The notes under the pieces are model-generated. The model was not told the origin of the DNA. It saw nothing but the letters and a program-made list of their open reading frames with translations, and did no database searches. The position numbers and the translations under genes are program-made. Below are positions 24,291 through 34,925 of a stretch of 64,000 nt of DNA, piece after piece (within the stretch, counting starts at the first letter, position 1; each line of letters begins with the position of its first letter). The stretch comes from Balaenoptera acutorostrata (taxonomy: Eukaryota > Chordata > Mammalia > Artiodactyla > Balaenopteridae): positions 37,240,428 through 37,304,427 of the forward strand of contig NC_080081.1 in assembly GCF_949987535.1 (NCBI RefSeq). The letters are read 5' to 3'.

Positions 24291-24778
24291 TTCAAATAAA
24301 TAAATTTATAAATGAAAGAGGAGACATTACAGCTAATACCACACAAATATAAAGGATCATAATATACTAATATGAACAATTACATATCAATAAATTGGAC
24401 AACCTAGAATAAATGGATACATTTCTAGAAATATACAACCTATCCAGACTGAATCATGAAGATATATAAAATATGAATAAACCAATTGCTAGTAAGGAGG
24501 CTGAGTCAGTAATCAAAAACCTTCCCACAAAGAAAAGTCTAGGACCAGATGGCTTCACTGGTGAATTATACAAAACATTGAAAGAATAATTAATACCAAT
24601 ATTTCTCAAACTCTTCTGAAATAAAGCAGAGGAGGAAACACTTCCAAACTCATTCTATAATACAAGGACCCCATTACCCTAACCCAAATCCAGACAAGGA
24701 GACTACAAGAAGAGAAAATTATAGGTGAATATCCCTGATGAACATAGATGCAAAAACCCTCAAATATGTGTGTGTTTG

Positions 24779-24833
<55 letters not shown>

Positions 24834-25345
24834 TATAAAAAAGACAGAAACTGTCTTTTACAACAACAACATGGATGGACTTTAGGGCATTTTGGTAATG
24901 AAATAAGTGTGAGAGAGAGAAATGCAAATTCTGTGTGATATCACTATATGCGGAATCTAAATTAAAAAACCAAACAAACTCATATAAACAGAGAATGTAT
25001 TGGTGCTTGCCAGAGGCCAGGAGTGTGGGGTGGGGGAAATGGGTATAGATGGTCAAAGGGACCAACTTCCAGTTATAGAGGAAATAAATTCTGGAGATGT
25101 AATGTAACAGCATGGCGACTATAGTTAACAACACTCTATTGTATATTTGAAAGTTGTTAGGAGAGTAAATCTTAAAAACTCTCATTACAAGAAAAATATT
25201 TCTAAGTATGTGAAGTAATGGATATTAACTAAATTTTGTGGTATTCATTTCATGACATATACATTTATCAAATCATTACATTGTATGCCTTAAACTAATA
25301 CAATGTTGTATCTCAGTTATATCTTAATAAAACTAGAGAAAGTAA
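24291..25345 (+). mobile_element. L1 plus-strand remnant: RT segment, (TA)n, then 3' UTR
   Basis: Bases 24291-24775 encode decayed RT-domain sequence (plus-strand [12 protein letters not shown] with stops). A (TA)n tract follows, then ORF2 C-terminal wording (acaacatggatggactttag) and an old 3' UTR ending ttatatcttaataaaac near 25333. The sequence between RT and C-terminus, about 1.5 kb in a full element, is missing. It abuts the minus-strand L1 at 19.4-24.3 kb in the opposite orientation. Confidence 0.8.
24778..24833. repeat. (TA)n microsatellite
   Basis: About 26 TA units with one interruption, at the deletion junction in the plus-strand L1 remnant. Confidence 0.95.
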
Positions 25346-25625
25346 AAAATATCTTTAGTTGACATTATAAATGTAAATCTATTGATGCTGCTCTGAAAAA
25401 TAATTGAAAATATTTGCAAATGTATAAAATGGATTGGAAAATTAAGGTCATTGATGGATTTCAGGAAACTTTATTTTTTTATTTATATGTTCTGAATAAT
25501 TTTATAAAATTCTAGTGCCCAGCAATAAAAAGGAAATAAAAGAGTTAAAATAGCTAGAAATCAGAAATTAGGCAATCTCTTATTAACTAAATACTGTGCA
25601 ATTTTTTATATCAAATAGTTAATTT
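25346..25625. other. AT-rich sequence, nothing recognised
   Basis: Sits between the L1 remnant and the SINE, with no ORF or repeat evident. Confidence 0.5.
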
Positions 25626-25638
25626 AAACGGAAGGGTT

Positions 25639-25972
25639 GGGCTTCCTTGGTGGCGCAGTGGTTAAGAATCCGCCTGCCAATGCAGGGGACATGGGTTCGA
25701 GCCCTGGTCCAGGAAGATCCCACATACCGTGGAGCAACTAATCCCGTGTACCACAACTACTGAGCCTGCGTGCTACAACTACTGAAGCTCATGCACGTAT
25801 AGCCTGTGCTCCGCAATGAGAAGCCACCGCAATGCGAAGCCCACTCACCTCAAGAAGAGTAGCCCCTGTTCACCACATCTAGAGAAAGCCTGCGCACAGC
25901 AACAAAGACCCAATGCAGCCAAAATTAAAAAAAAAAAAAAAAAAAAAATTAAATAAAAAATAAAAAATAAAT
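25639..25972 (+). mobile_element. CHR-type SINE, long form
   Basis: Begins gggcttccttggtggcgcag, B box GGTTCGAGCCC near 25697-25707. The second CCACAACTACTG / gcctgcgtgctacaactact block is present, so it is the long form. It ends in an A-rich tail. The flanks taaacggaagggtt and taaaaggaaggttt look like an imperfect TSD. Several CpGs have decayed to TpG or CpA. Confidence 0.92.
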
Positions 25973-25985
25973 AAAAGGAAGGTTT

Positions 25986-26771
25986 ATTTCTGTATAATGT
26001 ATAAATTATGCTAATATTGCCGAAATGAATTTCATTACCTATGGACAATGTTAATACCCCTTTCAATTGTTTATTGAAACAGAATATTTTTAGTATTTAT
26101 TTATGACTATTATTTAAATGAGATATACTGAGACTTTGTAAACACATTGACATTTTGATGTTAAATACTTTAAAATAGATTCATATTATAATGAAAATAT
26201 ATTTATTACATTTAAATACTGAAAAATATGGTACTTTATAATAATTAGAAATAAAACACCACAGACTGTGAATCTTCTTATACTTTTGTGCTCAATTACT
26301 TTTTAAATATGACAGGATTCTTTAGCAATTCTGTCTTCCTCATAAGTGTATTCAAATTTGATGCTTCCTTTTTACAATGTGTGCAATTTATTTAGTACTA
26401 GGTTATAAATTTTTGAAAATTCATTTCTGTGTTTACTAAATTTGAACATTATGATAGATGAAAGTATGACCTTTGAGTCTCTAATGATATATGTACTAAC
26501 CAAGAAAGAGCTTATTTTCAGGTCTTCTTTTTTGTAAAACATTATATCAAAGAAAAAAATTATTGCCGTTGTCTTTGTGATTTTTCTTCTCTTATACTCC
26601 AGACAATAACTACATAGAAGACAGTGCTCTGTGTGTGATTGCATAATACTATGATATAGAAATACATAATATATTAATCATAGTATTATATTTATTAGTA
26701 TAAATGGTGTAGATTGACTTAAAAAAACATGTTTTTATAAGAGTATATAAAAAATTCACCTGAGCTAGACT
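25986..26771. other. AT-rich sequence, no gene seen
   Basis: Only a 90-codon minus-strand ORF at 26372-26644 without recognisable features. Probably chance. Confidence 0.5.
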
Positions 26772-26930
26772 AGGTGGTTAGCAAATTCTCAACCATAAGA
26801 GAATCACTTAAGTGTTTCTTTAAAACTCAGTCCCTGAGCTCTATTTCATACATTTTGAAACAGAGATCTGGAAAGTCTTCATTTTAATAAGGATTTTCCA
26901 GCAAATTTGTATTCATTTGAAAATTAGCCT
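26772..26930. mobile_element. Possible MER5-like hAT fragment
   Basis: Wording such as ttctcaaccataagagaatc, then aaactcagtccctgagctct and attttaataaggatttt resembles MER5 non-autonomous DNA elements. It is diverged and the ends are unclear. Confidence 0.45.
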
Positions 26931-26968
26931 AAATTCTAAAGACTGAAATTAAATTATCTGTTTCTCTT

Positions 26969-27016
26969 CACACACACACACACAAACACACGCACACACA
27001 CACACACACACACACA
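26969..27016. repeat. (CA)n microsatellite, interrupted
   Basis: About 23 units with CAAACA and CGCA interruptions. Confidence 0.95.
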
Positions 27017-27776
27017 TCTTTGATTTTAATAGAATATATTGAAAATAAAATCACTGTTGAACCATTCTGGATAATTGTCCAGACTATAGAGAAGATGTGT
27101 TAAACCTTTGTTCCAGCCAGGGTGCTGAATCTTAATATAATTTCCACACTGGATCCTTAATTTCTACTTCCCCTTGTAAATTTCCTTCATAGCAAATGGG
27201 AAGTTGGATTGAGAAATCAGTAAGACTACTAAGTGTGTAGGAGGATCTCCAAGACCTTGGCTACTGTTCTTTCTCTCTGGCCATCTACATTCCTTAATAA
27301 AGTCACTGTGTATAGGCGACTACTAAAGCCAAAGAGCTTGCAGGGAGTTTTCTAGTCCTGGGATTGTCCCTCACTATGCCCCACAGAAAATATTTGAATA
27401 GCACAAGTGAAAGCTTTTGTCCATCAATCTAAATATCAATTCATTTATCTACCTATCCATCAATTCCTATACTAAAATTAACACCTAATTAATGACCAAT
27501 ACTAATCCATTTTCCATGATACATATATTTTCTTCCAGGATTCTATTACATTCACATAAATACTCGAGTTCAATATATTGCAATAAATATGATGTTCAGA
27601 TAAATGGACCAAGGCAGAATATAGATTAGATCTCCTTTTAGGAAGAGGACAATATTTGTTTGAATGATAGTGGAAATAAATGCTCTCTTCAATTTTATAG
27701 CCTTCCATTTCAAGTGCACTTCCTAATTCATGTATACATATATGTTTTCTTGGGTAAAGTTGTATTAAATATTCTT
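27017..27776. other. Unique sequence, no gene seen
   Basis: Short ORFs only and no recognised repeat. Confidence 0.5.
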
Positions 27777-27789
27777 TTAAAACATTTTT
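27777..27789. repeat. TSD, left copy, of SINE 27790-28104
   Basis: ttaaaacattttt, exact match at 28105-28117. Confidence 0.9.
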
Positions 27790-28104
27790 TTTTATTTATT
27801 TATTTATATATTTATTTTTGGCTGTGCTGGGTCTTCGGTTCGTGCGAGGGCTTTCTCTAGTTGCGGCAAGTGGGGGCCACTCTTCATCGCGGTGCGGGGA
27901 CCGCTCTTCATCGCGGTGCGCGGGCCTTTCACTATCGCGGCCCCTCCCATTGCGGGGCACAGGCTCCAGACGCGCAGGCTCAGCAGCTGTGGCTCACGGG
28001 CCCAGCTGCTCCGTGGCATGTGGGATCTTCCCAGACCAGGGCTCGAACCCATGTCTCCTGCATTAGCAGGCAGATTCTCAACCACTGCGCCACCAGGGAA
28101 GCCC
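27790..28104 (-). mobile_element. CHR-type SINE, compact form, inserted in an L1 tail
   Basis: Minus-strand copy of the compact SINE subtype seen at 7711-8016, CpG-rich, with the tail (TTTAT)n on the plus strand at about 27790-27820 and its head at about 28085-28104. An exact 13-base TSD, ttaaaacattttt, lies at 27777-27789 and 28105-28117. The insertion point is the T-rich tail end of the L1 at 28118-29782. A short tandem duplication lies inside it (see 27880-27927). Confidence 0.95.
27880..27927 (-). repeat. 24-base tandem duplication within the SINE
   Basis: ctcttcatcgcggtgcg occurs at 27880-27896 and again at 27904-27920. The SINE at 7711-8016 has the matching unit only once. Confidence 0.9.
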
Positions 28105-28117
28105 TTAAAACATTTTT
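28105..28117. repeat. TSD, right copy, of SINE 27790-28104
   Basis: Exact copy of 27777-27789. Confidence 0.9.
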
Positions 28118-29782
28118 ATTGAAGTACGTTTGATGTACAATGTTGTGTTAGTTTGAGGTGTACAGCAAAACGAATCAGTTATGCATATACATATAGCCAC
28201 TCTTTTTTTAGATTCTTTTCCCATATAGGCCATTACAGAGCATTGAGTAGAGTTCTCTGTGCTATACAGTAGGTCTTTATTAGTTATTTGTTCTCTATAT
28301 AGTATTGTGTGTTCATTAATCCCAATCTCCCAATTTATCCCTCCCCCCTCTCTTACATCCTGGCAACCATAAGGTTGTTTTCTACATCTGTGACTCTACT
28401 TCTGTTTTGTAAATAAGTTCATTTGTACCCTTTTTTTAGATTCCACATATAAGCAATATCATATGATATTTGTCTTTCTCTGTCTGACTTCACTCACTAA
28501 GACAATCTCTAGGTCCATCCATGTCACTGAAAATGGCATTATTTCTTATGGCTGAGTAATATTCCAATGTATATATGTACCACATCTTCTTTATCCATTC
28601 GTCTGTTGATGGACATTTAAGTTGCTTCCATGTCCTGGCTATTGTAAATAGTGCTGCAATGAACATTGGGGTGCATGTATCTTTTTGAATTATGGTTTTC
28701 TCCAGGTATATGCCTAGGAGTGGGATTGCTGGGTCATATGGTAGTTCTATTTTTAGTTTTTTAAGGAAACTCAATACTGTTCTCCATAGTGGCTGTACCA
28801 ATTTACACTCCCACCAACAGTGTATGGGTTCCATTTTCTCCACACCCTCTCCCAGCATTTATCATTGGCAGTTTTTTATGATGGCCATTCTGACTGGTGT
28901 TAGGTGATACCTCATTGTAGTTTTGATTTGCATTTCTCTAATAATTAGCAATGTTGAGCATCTTTTTTTTTTTTTTTAAACATCTACGTCTTCTTTGGAC
29001 AAATGTCTATTTAGGTCTTCCACCCATTTTTTGATTGGGTTGTTTATTCTTTGATATTGAGCTGTACAAGCTCTTTTTATATTTTGGAGATTAATCTCTT
29101 GTCTTTTGCTTCATTTGCAAATATTTTCTCTCATTCTGAGTGATGTCTTTCCTTTTGTTTACGGTTTCCTTTGCTGTGCAAAAGCTTCTAAGTTTAATTA
29201 GATTCCATTTGTTTATTTTTGCTTTTATTTTCATTACTCTAAGAGGTGGATAAAAAAAATCTTGCTGCAATTTATGTCAAAGGGTGTTCTGCCTATGTTT
29301 TCCTCTGAGAATTTTATAAAGTCCAGCTTTACATTTAGGTCTTTAATCCATCTTGAGTTTATTTTTGTGTATGGTGTTAAGGAGTGTTCTAATTTCATTT
29401 TTTTAGCTGTAGCTGTTCAGTTTTCCCAGCACCACTTATTGAAGAGGCTGTCTTTTCTCCATTGTTTATTCTTGCCTCCTTTATCATAGATTAGGTGAAC
29501 ATAGGTGTGTGGGTTTATCTCTAGACTTTCTATCCTGTTTTATTGATATGTATTTCTGTTTTTGTGCCAGTACCATATTGTTTTGATTACAGTAGCTTTG
29601 TAGTATAGTCTGAAGTCAGGGAGCCTGATTCCTCCAGTTTCACTTTTCTTTCTCAAGGTTGTTTTGGCTATTCAGTGTCTTTTGTGTTTCCAAACAAATT
29701 GTGAAATTTTTTGTTCTAATTCTGTGAAAAATGCCATTGGTAATTTGATAGGGATTGCATTGAATATGTAGATTGCTTTGGG
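28118..29782 (-). mobile_element. 5'-truncated L1, decayed
   Basis: The minus-strand 3' UTR (28118-28490) is followed by the ORF2 C-terminus. The latter includes a 122-codon open piece at 28490-28858 with [13 protein letters not shown] and [21 protein letters not shown]. The element ends abruptly at gattgctttggg, which marks 5' truncation within ORF2. Internal stops and a T-run at 28963-28978 show decay. No TSD was found. Confidence 0.9.
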
Positions 29783-32394
29783 ATACAGCCCTGACCAATA
29801 CTGTATAAAAGAAGGTAAAAAGGGAGAGAACTTAAACATAGTCCAAATGCTGTATTTTTCTCCTAGGAGTTTAAAGTGTTAATTAGTAGTGTCAAAAATA
29901 TTTTATCAGCATTCAAAATTTGTGATTTGCAGAGTCATTACTATCTGGGGAGGAATTAATTAGCTTCCTCTACCCCTTTATCCTAACATTGTAATTTCAC
30001 TGTGTGTCTGTGGAATTTATGTTGAGGATATACTCCTTTATAAATGCTTTGAGGGAAACTTTGGCATTAAAATATGCAGAAATAACGTATTTTTAAAATT
30101 TTCCAACTTTATGAAAATACACTTTTTTTTTTTTGCTTTTGATGTAATTTAGTGATGCTTTAAAATTTCACAAGTAATGGCATATTCTCAGAAGAGCCAA
30201 TCAATTAAAATTGGTTTACAAGTAAATGTGTTTTTATTTTGTAAATTAATAGTCACTTATCAAAACAAGGTATGAAAATATCTTTCAGTATTCTAATTTA
30301 TGGGAGCACAGGGATAAAAAGAAGCAGTGCATGAAATAAGGGGAACACAGAAAGTTATATAAGAAAGAACTGGAAACAAAACTAAACATAAAAGTGATAT
30401 GATCATATTTGTGTTAGAAAAATGTTTGCTTCTCTACTGAAACAAAATCCTGAAACTTACAAGTCTCAGACAAAATTCAGTTTGGCCAAATATAAAACTT
30501 TTGCTGTTAGTATAATATATAAGAGAATATAAGGGCAGGTACCACACTTAGAAGTCTGAAAGTGGGAGTAGCAAAGAAGAAATAATTTTATCTCTCAAGA
30601 ATTCTCTTTCAACACTAGGCAATTGGCTGTGTAGCAAATATTGTTTACTTATATTGGCTGAAAATATAAGTTGAAATACATGTCTTTAGACCTTTACTTT
30701 TATTGGTGAAAAAGTAGGATATAGTCACAAACTTTTTGCTGTAAAAATATGGAAGAAAATATGTGTATATACATATAAGTGTAATATATAATATTATATA
30801 AATGTATATAATGTGTAAATATATCATAGATATATTTAAAATATATTAAAATTAAAAGTATAATTTCATAAAAAGAACAATGATTTTACATTCTAGAGTA
30901 AAAAACAAGAGTAATAGTATAGAACTTTTATGTTTAAAAGTGATCATGTAAAGAGAGAAATAAAATGTAAGTATATAAAAAATTATAATAAAAATCAGTT
31001 TCAGGGAAAATATTTTACTTATATTAATATTTAGTATTGTATAATGGTTCCAATTTATTATACAATAGTGAAGATGAATTTAAAATTAATGCACATATTA
31101 TTTACTAAATACTTATCTTGATATTATTATTGTATATTTTTTCACTTAATATTTATAAATATTGGCTTATGGATAATATTTATATTTGTATATGCATAAT
31201 AATCTATCATTTAAATAAATCTATACTTTTTGTAACTTTGTGATTTCAAAGACTTAATAAAATGACTTTTTTCTTCCTCACCTGAATTTGGAAATAATTG
31301 GAATAGGATAAAGAACATTAAAAATAAAGTAATTAGCTTTATCAATGATACAGTCTATTAGAAAATATAATCTTAGATCACAGACCAAAAAGCCTCACTG
31401 ATAAGTTTTGACCCTCCTTTCTCCGTTTTAGTTTAGAATAGCCCATTTATGAGAAATAGTGTGTCTTTGTTACATAACATGTACATAGGTTTGTATTTCT
31501 GTGGTGATTATGCTGCTGGTGATGTGTGGTAGATTGGTGGGACAGAAGAGTTAGTCACAGAGATATTTCAAATGTGGGTGTTATGGAAATCTGATAAAGC
31601 TCAACTAAAATACCCTGTATGAAGGTTTAACTAAATTACTGATTTGTTGAATGTGAAGTTAATTAGAGATACAAGCTAGAAAATTTAGCAATTATTTTGC
31701 TTAGCTAAAATAAATACATAAGGCAAAGAAAATCCATCTTACAGGTCTGGTGATTTGTAATTTTCATGGTTTATGTTACTAACTACTTACAATCCAAATG
31801 CCTACTTTTTTGAGATTGCAAATCAGTATTTACTCATAACCAGGAATAGTGTGTATAGCACATATAATCAGAGGTTAAAATATAGTGCATTATGATTGGG
31901 AATATTTTTTTTCACCCAACTGTAGGATATAACATATAAATATTTTAATAATTTTTAAAAGTTCATTTCTACTTTTTGGAAAACTAATGCATAAGGGACA
32001 ACAACAATGTCACTATACATGCTTTGGAGTCCAGAAAATCATTTTGTGTTAAAAAGCAGCAAGATCTTTCAAGAATTCGAGCTAAAACAGAAGCAGAAAA
32101 AAATCATCAGCACCAGAAGTGTGAATTATTCACAGATAATTCAATCACTGAACTGGAGGTTCCCAAGTTGGTGTTAATAAAAGAGAACATTACTAAAAGA
32201 TAAAAGTTACTGAAGGATGACAAGCTTGGTAGGGCACTGAATAAGGTTCTGTAGAGGTATGGACTGTAAAAGTGTCTCATTACCGAAGAATTGTGTGCCT
32301 GTTAACTTTACTTGTGGAACTTTGTGTTTATACTCTTTCTTACTTCGGGAGAAGTGGGAGTTATTTTGTAAACATTTACCTCAAATTTCCATCG
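29783..32394. other. AT-rich unique sequence, no gene seen
   Basis: About 2.6 kb. No ORF above 70 codons and no recognised repeat apart from an A/T-only stretch near 30760-30850. Confidence 0.6.
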
Positions 32395-32410
32395 TTATCC
32401 AAATGCTTCC
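32395..32410. repeat. TSD, left copy, of L1 32411-32818
   Basis: ttatccaaatgcttcc, matched at 32819-32834 with one mismatch (g/a). Confidence 0.9.
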
Positions 32411-32818
32411 TTTTTTATGGAAGTATAATTGATTTACAATATTACATTAATTTCTGCTGTATAGCAGAGTGATTCATTTAAATATATATATACATTCTTG
32501 TTAATATTCTTTTCCATTATGGTTTATCACAGTATATTGAAAAAATTCCCTGTGCTATACACTAGGACTTTGTTGTTTATCCATTCTATATATAATAGTT
32601 TGCATTTACTAACCCCGAACCCCCAATCCATCCCTCCCCTCCCCCCTCCCCCTTGGCAACCACAAGTCTATTCTCTATGTCTGTGAGTCTGTTTTTGTTT
32701 CATAGATAGGTTCATGTGTGTCATATTTTAGATTCTGCACATAAAGTGATATCATATGGCATTTGTCTTTCTCTTTCTGATTTATTTCAATTAGTATGAT
32801 AATCTCTAGGTCCATCCA
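32411..32818 (-). mobile_element. Short 5'-truncated L1 3' end
   Basis: About 408 bases of L1 3' UTR on the minus strand (plus-strand wording ggaagtataattgatttaca, ccctgtgctatacactagga, ggcaaccacaagtctattct), ending in the ORF2 C-terminal region. Flanked by a 16-base TSD with one mismatch. Confidence 0.93.
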
Positions 32819-32834
32819 TTATCCAAATACTTCC
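32819..32834. repeat. TSD, right copy, of L1 32411-32818
   Basis: ttatccaaatacttcc. Confidence 0.9.
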
Positions 32835-33924
32835 TGAAAATTAGACTCACATTTTAGCTGCCAGCTCCAAATAAAAATGTTATACAAAACAAGAAGTCAA
32901 TACTAAAATATAGACTTTTTGTGTGAAAAATAAGATGTTATCATCTTTGTCCAAGTTCACACCCCTGTTCCTCAAACTGCTCATTTTCCTGAATATTTAT
33001 CTCAGTAACAGGATACATAAATGATTAGTTATCCAAGACATGACTATCATTCTTTAAATATTCCTTCTATTAGCATCCTCAGTTACAAATGATCACCATT
33101 CCTAACTAATTATTTATCCAAAACTTCTCGAATTAAGTGACTTAGCTCCATTCTTATCACTGAGCAGATTTCACATAGGCAAGTAGAAAATAAAGCAAGG
33201 TAAAAGCTATTTTACAGCCATAGGCTCTGTTTGTACATGCATATTGTAAACTCTACAAGACCATCCATTTACAAATTACTTGTTTAATTTATAACTCCAC
33301 ATACACTATTTGAGACCTACTAAATTAGATATAGATATATTGATAGATATAGACATTACAAATATAAATATTTGGATACATTTAGTCATTAATTATCAAT
33401 CCCTGACACTCTATTGTAACTCATGCATCCTGGTCTCTGTCAAAATCATCCTTTTGCCTCAAAACCAATCCATGTAACAATAGGACAATTAAATATATGT
33501 ATTTATAAATATATTTATATATAAATGTGTATATAAATACATCTATAATGTTTTAGTAATAAAAAAATGTGTTTAAATTTCCTTGCAAGAACTAATGAGC
33601 ATCTTCAGTGATTTTGCAAACTTATTTCAACAATCCAATGTTCTTAATATTTAAAAATTAATATAATTTATTAAACACCAAGTCTTATTACTGTGTGTAA
33701 TATTCTGTCTTCTATTGTAGGGGGACTATATTCATATTACTTCACTTGTAGTCATTATGAGAAAATTAGTATGTTTGTAGCACATATGATATCTATACTG
33801 TCATATCACTGAATCTGAGAAAAAAATGAAAGCTAGAAATCATGTCATCCAAATTAATTTCTTATACATGAAATCCCTTTTCATTATCTCCAACAAGTAT
33901 GATCCCATCAGCCTTAAACTGTTG
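32835..33924. other. AT-rich sequence, no gene seen
   Basis: Contains degenerate ATATA tracts near 33320-33365 and 33490-33545. No coding evidence. Confidence 0.55.
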
Positions 33925-34125
33925 TGTAGTAGAAAGAACACACACTTCCGAACCAATTCATCTGTGCTTCAATCTTGGATCTTTCACTTATTGGCTGGTT
34001 TTCTCAGACAATTTATTCATCCTCTTTCTTTCTGAGATTCCTCATTCATATGGAGATAATAGTATCCAAATTATAGGACTGTATGAGTATTAAGTGAGAT
34101 AATAGGGATAAAGTCCTGGTACTAC
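33925..34125 (+). mobile_element. MIR SINE fragment
   Basis: The order of MIR landmarks is kept in diverged form: agtagaaagaacacacactt, then cttggatctttcacttattg, cctcattcatatggagataa and gtatgagtattaagtgagat. Ancient and without an intact B box. Confidence 0.75.
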
Positions 34126-34769
34126 TCCTGGGGTTCAGCCACTGTTGCCTCTCTTCTTTTCCCAACAGTACATGAATGATTGGAAAATCACCATCTACAC
34201 ATACCAATAATGTGTTCAAAATCTATATTGATAATTACAGTGTAGTTACTTTCACTGACTTATGTTTTGCTTTCCTTGGATCATTAGTTAATAAGTATAT
34301 GTCTTTTATTGGAGTTAAATTGTTTCCTTCCCACCGCTGTCCTACCACACTCAAATGTCTACTTTTGATTAAAAGTGCTGTTCAGTATGCAATGTAATAC
34401 CATTATACTATTATACAATGATAGACAAAAAATGAAAAAAATTTGCTTTCTTACATATAAACTATTTTCATATGACTAGATGATACTTTTTAAATTAATG
34501 AAGTTTTAAATCAATTGAATGCAAGTATCACAAAGGGTTTGAGAAGTTTAGATTGTTATGCATCATTTAAAATATATATTTATTTTATATATAAAATACA
34601 GATATTCCATTTAATCTTTATCCAGTTCCCACTGGGTAGCATAGTAGCATCTTGCAAAACTATAGTTAAATATCACAATCAGGTTATTGGCATGGACAAG
34701 ATCAACAAACAGAACAATTCCAGCACCATAAAAATCTACTGTGTTGCCTTTTTATAGCCCTTCTACTTT
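34126..34769. other. Unique sequence, no gene seen
   Basis: ORFs of 73 and 80 codons show no domain-like features. Confidence 0.5.
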
Positions 34770-34925
34770 GCACGCCCTCCATCACTGACACCTGGTAATC
34801 TATTCTGCATTTCTATATTATTATCTTTTCAATAATATATAAATGCAATCATATAGTATGCAACCTTTTGGGATTGGCATTTTTTTGACTCAGCATAATC
34901 TCCTGAAGATTCATCCAAGTCTTTT
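34770..34925 (-). mobile_element. Ancient L1 3' fragment
   Basis: The plus-strand wording cacctggtaatctattctgc and cataatctcctgaagattca matches old L1 3' regions read in reverse. Short and strongly diverged. Confidence 0.5.

Noticed and set aside
24760..25185. 141-codon minus-strand ORF
   Set aside because: It runs through the (TA)n tract and the antisense strand of an L1 3' UTR.
27804..28133. Several overlapping ORFs of 76-93 codons on both strands
   Set aside because: All lie in the CpG-rich body of a SINE and reflect low stop density.
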